Shown: positions 25,823-38,306 of the stretch, piece by piece
Layout: every line of letters starts with the position of its first letter
Numbering within the stretch: position 1 is the first letter of the stretch
From: Lates calcarifer
Lineage: Eukaryota > Chordata > Actinopteri > Centropomidae
Direction of reading: 5' to 3'
Length of the DNA stretch: 64,000 bases
NCBI RefSeq assembly: GCF_001640805.2
Contig: NC_066851.1
Coordinates: 2,366,427-2,430,426, forward strand
The notes under the pieces: model-generated
Seen by the model: the letters and a program-made list of their open reading frames with translations, nothing else
What the model was told of the DNA's origin: nothing
Database searches by the model: none
Translations under genes and position numbers: made by a program

Positions 25823-27076
25823 CATGCTGTCCTCTAACTTTAACTATTTCTGGTGCATATATTGATAAATAATACCAAAAAACAATTAAACTTTTAACTG
25901 CCAACAATAAAAAAACTTTACATTGCAGATTTTTTTTCCCAAATTATGTGATCTGAGTAGAGAACTGAAAAAGTCAGTCAGAATATATCACAGGCTCACA
26001 AATAAGAGAGCCAGTAAACCTTTAGAAGATTATTTTACACAAATTTGTGGTTCCAAATTTTAGTGAAGATCAAAAATGAACCTCATCGTTGCAGAAATCT
26101 CCAGTGGGTACAGTGAAATTTAAGTGAAAATATTTCACTGATCTCATCAACATCAACAGTGAGCATGAGGTTTTGGTGTTGCAGAGAGTGGTACAGTGGT
26201 TAATTTCACCTTTAACACTGTCACAAGTTATTCTTAAAAGCTGGGTTCCCTTTTGGATAGAATCCAATCAAACAAGAGCTGCAGAATAAATCTATGCACA
26301 CATATGGATACTTAAAAGCCAAAACTGATACTGAGTCAGTATTAGTGTTCTGCCACCAATATTCAACATTCACAAATACAATGTTTAGGTTGAAACAAGT
26401 CAAAACAAAGAATATTACTGGATGCATTATGTCCAGTGTTTCTGAAATCTCACCCATACTAGAAAATCGGAATATCTTGGTCTCTGCTGCTTAGATTTGG
26501 ACCGTTCGTATGTTAACTGTCTCTCATGAACTTTATGGAAGAGAAATGTAAAAGTGTTCCTTTAAGTGCTTTTTGCAAATACAGCTAAATCCACGACCTG
26601 TGGGGGCCAGCGCATCTATATTCAAGAGTTTTTAAAAACTCTGATAATAATTAATCGGCAAGAGGGTTTTTAGGTTAAAAGTCAATCCTGATACAGATCC
26701 TTTAGATTTGTTTTTGTCTTTGAAACTGTGGCCAAGGCTCATACAGAGCAAAATATTAACAGATGAAATAAATCTACTTGTCAATGCTCTCTGGTGGACA
26801 AATGAAGTAATGGTGACAGATTTTCATTCTACTTCTAGTCTGGACATACGACATGATCGTCTGACTGTACTGAATTGGAAGTGTTGACAGCTCCTCCAAA
26901 CGTCCACACCTGATGCCACCACACCACAGTGACACGCTGGCTGTTGTGGAGGAGAGGTGGGAGCCAACGTAATCATTTAAATACAGAGATAAACCCCACA
27001 CATTTTCAACACTCTCTCCTTGGAGGGCATTCATGTGTCCACATGAAAAGTGACAGAATTAATCATATAGCAAATG

Positions 27077-27102
27077 TTTTTTTTTTTTTTTTTTTTTTTT
27101 TT
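27077..27102 (+). repeat. poly-T run
   Basis: About 25 consecutive T residues in intron 1 of clmn. Confidence 0.9.
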
Positions 27103-27826
27103 AAAGGAGAGCTAAAAAGAGAAGAGCTTACTTTCTAACTTCAGATGACTGACCAGTTAACTCGAGGAACAAAATCATATGCCAAATGAATGTATGTAAT
27201 GACAATGATACTTAAATTTTGCTGCAAATATACTAAGTGAAGACTATACTGGGAGTGTTCTGAATAATGCCTTTAAAGGATCAGATATAATATTGTAGAG
27301 GGTGGGATCAGAGAGTGTCTTAAAGTTAAATGATTCATCGGTAATCAAAACAGTTGATCATGATTTTTCTATCAGTCCACTCATCAGTTAATTGATTATA
27401 TATTTTAGCTCTAACTGGAATGTCTCGTGCACAGTCAAATGAACCCTGAGCTCCTATTTTTAAAGAGCACAGCAGAGAGTTTCTTCCAGGGACCAAACTC
27501 GCTGTTTACAGTCTCCGTTCTTTATACACAATGAGCACTTCATGAATTACCCCCCGAGTACAGACTGCGATATGAGGCTCTGTGGTGAAATGCGGACCTC
27601 TCTGAGCCTCTGTTGGCTGCTGCGCGCGCTGAAAAGCAACGAAACATAATCAAAAGTTCCCAAAACCCGAAAACCATTCCGAAAGTCACTCTCACACACA
27701 GTTTGCACACACACACTTTGCAGTGAAGTTGTGCATGCGTGGCCGGCCAGGCCACGGTGAGCTCCCGCAGCTCACCGTCTTATTAAACAGCAGTAATATC
27801 ACCACAACTCGTCGGGATGCTCCTAC

Positions 27827-27911
27827 CTTGCAGATTCTGCACTCGGATGTCGCTGATCTGCCCGATAAATTCCTCCCGCTCGAACCAGTCTTCCCATTCG
27901 TGTCCAGCCAT
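27827..27911 (-). CDS. clmn: clmn (calmin) first coding exon
   Basis: On the minus strand an ATG at 27911 opens 28 codons plus one base, then a donor (CAAG|GTAGGAGC). The peptide is MAGHEWEDWFEREEFIGQIS followed by DIRVQNLQ. It matches, from memory, the conserved start of vertebrate calmin (calponin-like transmembrane protein), where exon 1 ends just before the first calponin-homology domain. The phase-1 end fits the calmin continuation with a split valine codon. Calmin carries two N-terminal CH domains of the nesprin/spectrin actin-binding type and a C-terminal membrane anchor; it is reported mainly from testis and nervous system. The frame is open upstream of this ATG, but the family start is at M-A-x-H-E-W. 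The CH-domain exons are not in the window. After the teleost genome duplication there may be a and b copies; I cannot tell which this is. Confidence 0.9.
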
Positions 27912-28030
27912 CTGGAGCCGCGGACGGTGCTGCAGGGACCCTGGGCAGGAACACTCAGAAAAGCTTCCCCCCCACCACCACCACCACCGGCTGCAAGAGG
28001 AGACGTTGCTGCAGCGGGCAGGCGGGCTGT

Positions 28031-28060
28031 CTATTGTCCGGGCGGCCGACCGGGGACCAT
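28031..28060 (-). other. possible short upstream ORF in the clmn leader
   Basis: If transcription starts upstream of 28060, the leader holds an ATG (28060-28058) opening a nine-codon frame (MVPGRPPGQ) that ends at TAG 28033-28031, about 120 bases before the calmin start. Its start context is only fair (T at -3, G at +4). It could reduce clmn translation, but nothing in the sequence proves that it is in the mRNA. Confidence 0.25.
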
Positions 28061-28265
28061 GCAGGCCGGGCACTCGGGGTGAGAACGGGAGGGGTTTCAG
28101 TTAGCGGCCGCGGGCATCGCCGGTGTTTACTCTGCGGGTTTCTTCCCGATGGAAGCGATGGAGCTCTGAGATAAACGTCCGGAGAGATGAGTGGAGAGCA
28201 GGGGGAGGAAGGAGCTGCAGCACCTGGTTGGTATTTCCGAGGTGGGATGGAGCTGATCCAGTGCC

Positions 28266-28272
28266 CGCCCAC

Positions 28273-28310
<38 letters not shown>

Positions 28311-28326
28311 CTCACTCACACACATG
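28266..28326 (+). repeat. (CT)n microsatellite at the edge of the clmn promoter
   Basis: CTCTCT runs of about 36 bp pass into a short CA stretch. Confidence 0.9.
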
Positions 28327-28989
28327 CACACAACAACAACCAATCTGAAGTTGTCCCCTTAAATTCTTCGACATTATGGTTTAATTATTAAGGAAAATAG
28401 TTAACAGATGAATTCATAATTAAATAGTCATTAGTTGCAGCTCTATTTACAAAAAGGGGAAAACAAGTTAAATGGAGACTGCTCTCCTATAAAAAAAAGA
28501 AAGAAAAATGAATGGAAATAGTTCCTTTTTAATGTTAGGCGACCTCTAGCTCACATAGTTTCTTATGATGGAAGCAAAAGAGGAAGTTAGGTGACACAGT
28601 GTACAGAGTGACAGAGTGTGTGTTGGGAGGAGGATGGGGTGGATGGATGGGCTGACCAAACACAGAACCTTTACACAGGAGACAGCTGTTCTGTTCATTT
28701 TCATTTTGCTTTCACTGACCATTCCATGACCTTAACTGTATTGTAACCATGACAATGACAGTCCTCTAACTTTAAAGAGATACTTATATTAACCAAACCT
28801 AAACCTAACCAAACCATGACCAATTGACCAATCCACGTTAAGGTTGACAGATGGTCTGGTATGCCTCCTGCTGGTACACTCCTATCATAGACTGTGTCAT
28901 GAGAAGCCAAACTCGAGGCTTTAGAGCAATGGCCAACAAACCAATGGGTGATATCACTATGGCTCCATCCATCTTTTATATACAATCTA

Positions 28990-29440
28990 CACTGATAAGC
29001 CATAACATTATGACCACTGGTGGACTTTGTCACGTACCACCCACCTACATATTGTAACAAACCAAGCACACACCCCTCCAATGGCAGCAACACTCCCCAA
29101 TGTCAGGGGCCTCCCCCCGCAGGATAATGCTCCCACCACAGCACAAAAACTGCTCAGAAATGTCTCCAGGAACACAACAAAGAACCAAAGCTGACCTGGG
29201 CTCCAAACTCCCCAGATCCCAATCTGATTCAGTACCTGTGGGACCTGCCTAATATTGCCTAGGTCCCCCTCATACTGGCAAAACAGCTCTGACCTGTTGG
29301 GGCTTGGACATGGGATCTCTGAAGGTCTCCTGTAGTGTCTGGCACCGGGACATTGGCAGCAGATCCTTTGGGTCCTGTGGGGGCCTCCATGGATCTGACT
29401 TGTTCTGGATCATCCCACAGATTCTGGATCAGATTGGGAT
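28990..29440. mobile_element. rearranged Tc1-like element (inverted half), copy B
   Basis: The left end CACTGATAAGCCATAACATT preceded by TA is a family terminal repeat. Bases to about 29245 are the reverse complement of the right half of the 4376-type element, and 29250-29440 are the left half in forward orientation (CAAAACAGCTCTGACCTGTT ...). The switch lies at CTGTGGGACCTGCC, the complement of the switch in copy A. No right terminal repeat was found. Confidence 0.75.
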
Positions 29441-32400
29441 AACAATACTACAAATCTGACCAGACATTCAATGCCAGCTGTTAGTATTGACAGCTTCCCA
29501 TCTAAAACAATCTACTGCTGGGCCCAGTTCATGTCACTCTCTATCCACAGAGTATGGTTAACAGGTCAAATGAATGAACCTGTAAACATGTTCAGAAGAG
29601 CAGTGCAGCGTAAGGTGCAAATGTAAAGACAGAAGAAAAAGATATTTCAATCATTACTGACAATCTCCTTGTAATGTGCTCGTAGGTGGCTGATGGTGGG
29701 GTCTGTTTGGTTTGCTCTTGTTTTCAGCTCAGCTGGTTATGTAACACTCATTCATCATTAATACAGAAGTATAAGTTCCAACCATGCTGCCAGCCCAGGT
29801 CCTCCACTGCTTATTCCCATGTGTAGAAGGCATTGGTTTCTATGTACCAGAAGATTGGTTTCTGTAAAGGGAATGAAGTGTTTGAACAGGACACAAAAAA
29901 CTTTCATGACCTAACTACAGGTTGCAATTGTTGAATGAACAGAACATACTTTAACATGATTATGTCACATATATGTACGTATATATAATATATATTATTG
30001 ACTTTGGAAACAGTAGTTGGATTAAAAACAATGAAAAAGTCTTAACACAAGTTCTATTTACTAACTTTTTCTGGAGTATTAACACCAGTCAATGGCTGGA
30101 GTCCACTAGTTGCCATGGAGATGGCTCATTTCTCATCAAGTGACCTGAATACGGAACCTCAGTCATGAGATAAGGGATGGTTGCATGTGGGGAGACGGTA
30201 ACCCCTGCCTCTGTTTAAAAGCAGTCTCTGGTGTCAGATATGAATTCAGTCAGGTGTTGACAAACAGCTAATGCTTTGTCTTACTGCTGGTAAGTGACCT
30301 CTGAGTTAAAGGAAACTATCTGGTGTTATTCTATTTTTTTATTTTATTACCATTGCACTGGGTGACATGTTACTTCATTAACATGAATACACACAGTTTA
30401 TTCTGACTCAGTCCCATATACACCATCTCACTGCCCCAAATACTCAGTAGAGAATCAAGAGTCCTATTTTTGTAGTGGCACAACAAGCAGCACTCTGGCA
30501 GTTTGTTTTTTTGACCTTGAAGTTTGCTTTGCCTGTTGTGTGGTGTTTTGATGCCCTGTGCACAGATGGGAACAGAGTCACAAGCAGGTGGGAGGTTTAA
30601 TCAAATCAGGTAATGCAAATTGAGCTGCTGGTATTTTAATGGAAGATGTTTCTCAGGGCTTTATTTTCGCTTCGTACCACTTGGGTGAGGTGTTATTTTC
30701 CCGAGGTGCACTCAGGTTATTTCTTCAAGTGCACCTGTTCGGTATCTTGGTGACTCGGTGTGCTGTGTAGACGGGGGGGGGGGGTGTTTGCTGATGTAAA
30801 TCCAGTGGTGTGCTGCAAAATTTGTGCCAAGAATGAGTACGATTTACATTGTTCACCAGCAGTTTGCTCAGAGCATGCTGACCACTCAGAGAACTTTTGT
30901 TATGTATTGTTAATCTCTCCAATTTTATTCTGACATGTGATCATGCAGACATTATGGTATTAATACCAGTCAGACAGGATAAAGATGAATGAGTGATCTG
31001 CAGCAGTTAATAGGCGGTCTATCCTGAAGGCCTTCCCTTTACTGTGGTGAGTCTCTTTACAGTCGTCTGAAGGCAGCAGGTGTCTGTTTCATCCTGTCTC
31101 TACGAGTGGTGTTGTCACTGTCAAGTCACAATTACACATGGCAGATTTTTTTTCTGCATTTTGTGCAACAAAACACAACAAAATGACCACAAATGGTTTC
31201 TATGGTTTAAAGTACTTCTGTTTAAATCAAAGGTCTTGTTTTGATTATTCTACAGTTTTTACTGTAAATCAACAGGCATGCTGGTTGGATACTGACACAC
31301 TGAAAACACAGACTCATGAAAAATCTTAGATCAATTAAAACTTCTCCCTCGGCTGACGACTCCCTCTGGGCTGTCCAGTCCTTCCCCCTGCATCCAAAAC
31401 ACTGGATAAAAGTACGTGGAGCTTCACATTTTCAACATGGTGATTGAAAAATCATCAACATATCCAAAGTGAATTCATACATGAATTCAACTTTAAAGAG
31501 TCCTAGCCTGCACCTAGCAGGATTCCCAGTCTGTCAGCACATCATGATGGGGAAAGTCCTGTGTTCAAAGGGGACTGAAGTAGTGAATGTGATTGATCAT
31601 GATAGTCACCACTTCTAACATGAGCACAGGAGCTGCTGCATGAGTGTAAACATGAGACATAAGACACTTTAATTATTTTATTAACAAGAGCAAACTCAAT
31701 GCTTGGAGCAATGACTGAATAATGCTTAAAATGTATTAATGTATTAATGAACATCCAACCAGCAGATGTGTTTAAACTGCCATAAAAATGAATGTATACA
31801 GTGGTTGTAGCAGGAACATCAGTAAATCAGTCTGCACTGGTGTCCACAGCTTCTCCTCCAGTTCATTCATTCATGTCGTTTATGAGGGAGGAGAGGAGAC
31901 ACTGAGTTGCAGCAGCTCATCAGTCATGTAGGTTGGTCTGTCTTGTTTTATGTTTTATTACTGAAATGCAGGACCACATGCTGTTTTGTCACATTTTCTG
32001 GTATTATTATAACTTGAAATACAGTGGTATTAAACCTGAAATAGTGTGAGATCGGTGCAGTCATATACACACATAAACATTTCATCAACTGCTGTGTGTT
32101 CATGTAATTCAGCTTTGTAGCATCCAGATAACAATGATTTCTACAGCCTCCAATTTATCATGATCATACAGTAATTCAACACTGATACATTATCACTAGT
32201 CCAGTCACATCCTGTGTGTGTATGTGTTCTGTGTAATGGTCATTCAAGATGACAATCACTGGGTTGTTAGAGCTTAACCAAGTGTATTTGGAGTCCAAAT
32301 AGAATCTGAGTGAAAATCTTCTTTGAATCAGAAAAATCTTCAGTTTTATAACTAAAGTCCAGTGAAAGCTTGATTCTTAATACTCTAATTCTCTTCTGAT

Positions 32401-33224
32401 GAACTATTATAATGGTTCAACAAAATCTCCTAATCACTTGCAGGTAGGATTATGTGAAAACAAGTAGAACGCTGGTTTAGTATTTCTACTTTGTGCTTTA
32501 ACTGCAGCTGAACATCGCTGCAGAGTGAATGTGTCGTTGAATAACTGTGACACTTTCTGTGCAGCAGGTCATTAAATCCAGGCTGAAACTGTGTCTGGTC
32601 TCTGTACACTGTCACCACACAGGAAATGAGGATCATATTAGTGACGCATGTATATACACATCATATCTCAGTTTACAGTGGTGCTTCAAGGCTTGGAGGT
32701 GAGAGTGTACACAGGCAGTGAGCTGACAAAAGTTCAGTTTCCATTCTTTTTTTTTTTCTATTCTTTTTTTGTTCAGAAGGTGACACAAAACCATTTCTAG
32801 CTAGAGGACAGTGTAGGGTGGGACTGAGTAGATATTCATTCTAATTATAATCATCAATATGATGTCTGTTATGTTGTACAGGCTTTAGCCTTTGATTAAA
32901 CTGCATTATTTTATTCATTATTTTCTTTCTTTGACTCTTTTTGTGTCAAATCTCATTCCACCCAAATCTCATTGCATTGGTAGGATTATACTTTATTTAG
33001 TCATTTCATTTTATGCTTCGTAGTTTTATGCTATCAGTCCTATTCCACTATGTTTCACTACATTTCTCCTAAAGCTTAAAGTTGCCAGTTACTTTGCAGA
33101 TCCAGTTTAACACAAAATACTGCTGCTGATGAAATGTTCATACATCTATATGACTGCAATCAACAATCCCACCTATACCAGCTCTAACATTAAAGTGATG
33201 CGCTCAGTAATGGATTCATAATTA

Positions 33225-33251
33225 TCCAATAATAATAATAATAATAATAAT
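33225..33251 (+). repeat. (AAT)n microsatellite
   Basis: About nine AAT units in the intergenic region. Confidence 0.9.
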
Positions 33252-34174
33252 GTGCATTTTTCTGACAAGGGCTGTTCTGAGTAATGAGTACTTTCCTTCT
33301 GGTGCTTTATATTTTGATGCTAATGTTTTTTTGTTTTTTTTTACTTTGATGTTAAATTCAGCGATTTCACCTGAGTATTTCTACACTGCTACTCTTACCT
33401 AAGTCAAAGCTCTGAGTACTCTCTGCACTGCTGAAGATGGCTACAAAATGCTAAATGGAGAATAACAACAACAGAAAGTTTTTTGAGTCATAGGTGAGCA
33501 TTTTGAAAAAAAAAAAAAGTGTTTTGCTTGTTTGAGATGAGAAGATTAATATCAATCTCATGCATGTGAGTTAGTTACAGTGCTGGATTTAGCTGGTTAG
33601 CCTAGCTTAGCATGAAGACTAGACGAGGAGGAAGCTGCTAGCCTTGCTCTGTGCAAAGATCGCACCTACAAACAGCTCACTGATTAACCTGTTGTACCTT
33701 ATTTACATAGTGTGTATATAAACAGGAATGACAATTTTTGGTTCTGCTTTTAGTCTTCATGCTAAACTAGGCCAACTGCAGCTCAGCATATGGCACTGTC
33801 TACGAGCACAGCAGTATTAGTTTAAGGTAACACAGAAGCTTTCCACAGCATTCCCCTGTCTGTGCACACACAACACACAAAACCCAGTCTTTCTGCCCCG
33901 GCTATCTCCATGAGAGTCATCCTTGCTTTCCTAAATTGGGAAGCCAAGCAAATAAACATTAGTCAGTGGATTAAAATCTTCTCGATTGAATATTACTCAG
34001 TGGGAACATACAGTATTTGCCACTCAAAGAAAATAAATGATACACTTCTTGAAAACTTGGGACTAAATTTATCACCAATCTCAGTCTTCATTTTGGTTTA
34101 AGCAGTTAGCAAATGCCACCAAACCAACCCCATCTCCATACTCACACAGTGACACACATATCATACACTCAATA

Positions 34175-35055
34175 TGAGGTATGGCTATTAAATAATGAGA
34201 CTAATGCTGATAATACAATTTCATTGAACATAAACATTTTCAGTGTCTTTCTCCTTCCAACATTTTCCCCTTCTGCATCAACACACCGCTGCATTCAGGT
34301 CTCCCACTGAAGTAGGTCGTCTCAGAACCTCTGTCTTAACTTCTGACACAGACTCTAAACGTGTTCCTCTGAGCACAGATTTGATCTTAGGAGAAAGGAA
34401 AAAGTCACACGGTGCTGGATCAGGTGAACAGGGGCGGCTGATCAAGCACTGGGATTTGTTTTTGGGACAGAAACTGCTTTTCCTTCTGATCAGGAGTCAG
34501 ACGTTTTGGGACAAGTTTGGCACACACACTTTTGTCATGTTCAAATTTTCATGCTGTCTCTTTATCAATGGAGACCATTTCTGCTCTCATTCTTATACTG
34601 AGTCCTCGACCATGTCCACTGATTTGTTCAGTTTGTGGAATGTTTTCAGAAGTTTTTGATGTGGACGCCCAGAACGTTCATCGTCTTGGAAGTCCTCTCT
34701 GCCTTCACTAAATCTTTTGTGCCATTCAAACACACCTACATGTGACATGCAGTGTTCCCCATACAATGTACCAAAAGATTCAGCTGCTGTTTTGTTCAGT
34801 TTCACCAAAAAATTCAAGTCGATGCGTTGCTCAACTTTGAAGCTTTTAAGCAAATTTTAATCATTTTCCGACGCCTTAGCAAAAACACATGCTACTTCAA
34901 TCAGTAGCTGCAGTGAACTAAAGACGTCACCTATTGGAAACTTACAGCAGTTGTGTGTGAACACCCAACCTTTAATATATCACACTCAGTGTGACTGTGA
35001 ACCACGTGGTTTTATCCTCATAAGCACAGTCTCATTATTTAATAGCCATATGTCA
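34175..35055 (-). mobile_element. mariner transposon, 881 bp, inverted repeats and TA duplications
   Basis: The two ends read TGAGGTATGGCTATTAAATA and, complemented, TGACATATGGCTATTAAATA, continuing ATGAGACT, each flanked by TA (34173-34174, 35056-35057). The minus strand from ATG 34853 encodes a mariner N-terminus including HVGVFEWHKRFSEGREDFQD and DDERSGRPH; further down, frames shift but pieces such as K-Q-I-P-V-L-D-Q-P-P remain from near the third catalytic aspartate. The middle, with the first catalytic aspartates, is deleted, so the copy is inactive. Confidence 0.9.
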
Positions 35056-38000
35056 TATTTCACTACACCTCATCCATTAACACTCTCCAGACCTTTCCCC
35101 CCTCCCTCTTCTCTTTGTTTATATCATCGTTCCTCTCTCTCTCTGTCTCTCTCCCTCTAAACTGATCCCACAAATCATTACTGAGCATCAATGTATCATA
35201 CATGTATCATGTATGCATACACCTAGACACACACCCACACATAAATCTGCACTCCAGCTCAGAACTTAACACAGACATGAGATTGGTGTTGATCTTCTTA
35301 TCTCACCCTGAAGCAAACTGGTATACCTCCCAAATAACTGGTTATTCCTTTAATGAAAAGTTAGGAAAAGTTAGGAAAAAGAGTTTGATATTAAGTGCCA
35401 TGAAGTCAGTTAAATTCCTGAGGCAAATAATGCATATTTTATCACTGACTAGATTATTTATTTCAAGCAGTCACATGTAGAAGCCCACACAAGCCAATAG
35501 ACAAAGTGGAATTTCTATAAATACATACAGATCTGAGAGAGGGAGAATGTCTAAGAGGAGTACATTTGCATGCTGACCCACATTAACCCAGTGCAACAGT
35601 TAGGAGGTTTTTTTCACCCTCTTGGATGCTGTCTTTTAAACAGCAGAGTGGGTGCAGCCTGGCCTACACAAAGCAGAGGCAAGTGTTGTTATGTAACCAT
35701 TTGAGAGAGCAAAGTAATCCTCCTCCTACTGACAAAAACACTGTGTTTTTGAAGTGAATGCATCAACCTTAAAGTCGATCCTAATCTTTGGTGAGCTAAA
35801 ATCAGCAAACCACCGGCTGATATCATGTGGAGTAATTTATTTATTTTGGAGTTGATCTGTTTAAAAGCCATCTGGCACGTTTCACTGCAGCCAGCTGTCC
35901 TCAACACATAATCAAATCACACTGCAATGCTTCCACTACAACAGTCTATTTCTTATAATTACTGTCAGACAATAAGCACACCACACATCTCATCCAGTGA
36001 CAGTGCTAAAAATGGTTCTGTATGTTATTCGACCGCCGCGGTCTCCATGATGTGGATTTTTATGTGGTTCAGTCTGAGCGTAATCACATACTTGGTCTCA
36101 ACCCTGTTGGTGTGTATGGCCTTTATCTAAGTGCATCAGCCTAGTAATAGCTTGTGGGGAATTCGGGGAATGCCACAGATGAGAGGAAGCTGTGTACAGA
36201 AACTTCAATCTCATCATGTGTTGTCAGACGGCTAAAGAGGGACGACTGCCTGCTCGACAATAACAAGGAAGAAAGATAGCTGAAAGATGGCAAACATTTA
36301 GCAGGAGCCAGGAAGTCCTCGACCTTAAGGTCTAACGTGAATCCTCATGTTTCTCGCAATCAAAATAATCGTGAGTGACCCATTTAGTGAGTGTGTTATC
36401 ATTGTATTAGTGTACAAACCTCTGTTCTCTTACAAGATGAAGACTTAGCCACTGCAGTGCTTTGAGTCAGATGCTACAACTGGCAATGACAGTATTCACT
36501 TGTTGCTTTTTAGGAGGTATATAGATAATCATCACTGTGATATGGAGAAACATAGTGACTACGAGTACAGATCATTTGGAGGTTGATAATTATCCTGGAA
36601 GGAGACATGTTTGGGAAGGCTTTACAGCCTGGCAAATGAATTTGAATGTTCCATCCTGTTTGGCTGTGACATGCAAATGAATCTGGTGGAAAAAAAAAAA
36701 AAAAGAAGACTGGATCAGTTCTGACTGCTCACCAGTCTCCTGCTGAACTTTGAACCAGCAGCTGTGTTTTGTACTAGCTGAAGGCATGAGGTGGTTCCTG
36801 GTTTAACCCTTGGGACAATGAATTACATTAATCTAACCGAGATTACAAAAAAGCACATATGACTTTCTCAAGATAGGACAGGAGAAAAAAGACCTCAGCT
36901 GATAAAAACATGATTCAACATCTTTTGTAGCTTTCTTTTCGAAATAACAGTCACTGTTAAATATCACACCCGCTGTGTGCAGTGGTTTCTGACTGGCTTC
37001 TTTTACAGCTCCCTGATAAGTGGATGTTAGTTCTGTCTGAATTTCATGACACCTCCAGTCTTTTTAGCCCTTTTCCTATTTCCACTCAGCTCGTCTGCAT
37101 TTTCTCTTTATTTCTCTGGTGTTGTTGTTTAGCCAGGATGTGCTGTGTGTGGGTTGGTTTGATGTTTCCTGATTTTTGCAGGTGACACAGAGTCAAAACA
37201 ACTTTAAATGTATTGATGAAGTTATGCAGGAAGTAGTCTGTGGACATGCTTGGTTTTTTTTTATTGTACTGTATATGCAATAGTGCATATAGATGCAGTA
37301 GTGAGGGCCTGATGAAAGCTGTCAGCAGAGATCCTACTGAGGACTCAAAATGAAACATAAGTGGACACAGTTTGAGCAGAAGGTCTAAGGAGGACCTGTA
37401 GATTAAAGCACAAAGGGAGGGACCTTGAACTAAATGAATTACCTCCATGACCTGAAACCCTGAACTGGTGACATACATTAAAACCAGGTGGAGTTTCATT
37501 TTTTGGCAACACAGTCACTCGGACCTAACTGAGACAAGATTGACAAGATTATTAACACTCAATGTGCAACTGTGTTTCCAGTGGCAGACGCTGTGAGCAA
37601 CAAGAACTGACCTGACAGACAATTACATCATAATAGAAGACAGTTATTATGGGGTGGACTGTTCCTTTACTACCCAACTACCCATCTTCTTTAACCTGTC
37701 TTTAATATATTCTGCTTGATACATTCTGTCCTAAGAAATATTTCTATAGATACAGACAACTTAAACATAAACACACTTGTATGTATTTCTATATGAGTGG
37801 TGATGCAGAGCAGAGGTGCTGGTTGCCCCTCAGTTGTGACTCAGTCTCCTCACTGCATTAACAGCGTTTGTGTAGGAATGAACTCAGTTTTTCACCAGGC
37901 GTTATCTTCGGGGGGACATTTCCACCAGAAGCCAGAGACAAGGTTAACCCTTCCTCTGGTTGAGAAGCAGGCTAATAGGACAGAGTCCCTGCCTGAAAGG

Positions 38001-38224
38001 CACCCAGCCAATCAGGAGCAAGATGACACATAGCAGGGCAGGCTATATTTAACCATATCTGGTCTGGGTTCAGGCAAAACTGTAAATGTGGGACTTCACA
38101 GAAATACTGTGACTCTTCCTTGTTAAAAACATCCTGAGCCCTTATTCCCCCAGTAAAAGTCACCTCAAGTTTCACTAATATTCTTTACATGAACACTGAC
38201 TGAAATGGCACGTAATGTGAAATA

Positions 38225-38306
38225 TGAGACGTGGCTTTTAGATAATGAGATTAATGCTGGCTCAGCTCTCACCAGCCCAGTCTCTGTGTTTAATAGCCAC
38301 ACACTG
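38225..38306. mobile_element. 82-bp mini-element related to the 34175 mariner
   Basis: It consists of little more than two inverted ends: TGAGACGTGGCTTTTAGATA, then ATGAGATTAATGCTGG on the left and TCTCTGTGTTTAATAGCCAC on the right. The left end resembles the terminal repeat of the mariner 3 kb away, including the ATTAATGCTG that follows it. The preceding AATA gives a TA target; the right flank is CA. Confidence 0.7.

Larger units (their letters stand above)
1..27826 (-). other. clmn intron 1 (5' part), no further exon seen
   Basis: No calmin CH-domain exon (a calmin-type V-E-R-x-x-V-Q-K-R-T-F-T-R-W-I-N segment or its complement) was recognised here, so this is read as the 5' portion of a very long first intron. 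Stretches with no assigned feature beyond short simple repeats and AT-rich sequence are: 1-3474, 3666-4375, 4806-8504, 9401-11659, 12211-13217, 14068-16589, 17531-18009, 18496-20304, 21641-22210, 22839-24229, 24601-25269 and 25823-27826. A weak hAT-like terminus (AGGGGTGTAACAATGC) lies at about 24694. Confidence 0.65.
27912..28330 (-). promoter_or_regulatory. clmn 5' UTR and CpG-rich promoter region
   Basis: This segment is strikingly GC- and CpG-rich compared with the AT-rich surroundings (for example GGGCGGCCGACCGGGGACC around 28040-28056 and GCGGCCGCGGGC near 28103-28114). It lies directly upstream of the clmn ATG on the minus strand, as expected for a CpG-island promoter and 5' UTR. The enrichment extends weakly into the first ~300 bp of intron 1. 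A (CT)n run (GA on the coding strand) at about 28266-28312 sits at the outer edge. No TATA box is evident and the transcription start cannot be placed. Confidence 0.7.

Noticed and set aside
25323..25907. 194-residue minus-strand frame rich in H-P-S-I
   Set aside because: Translation of the (ATGG)n array and the antisense of a LINE 3' end.
27723..28104. Plus-strand open frames across the CpG island, with poly-His/Pro
   Set aside because: They are antisense to clmn exon 1 and its leader; GC-rich DNA has few stops. The minus strand matches a known protein start.
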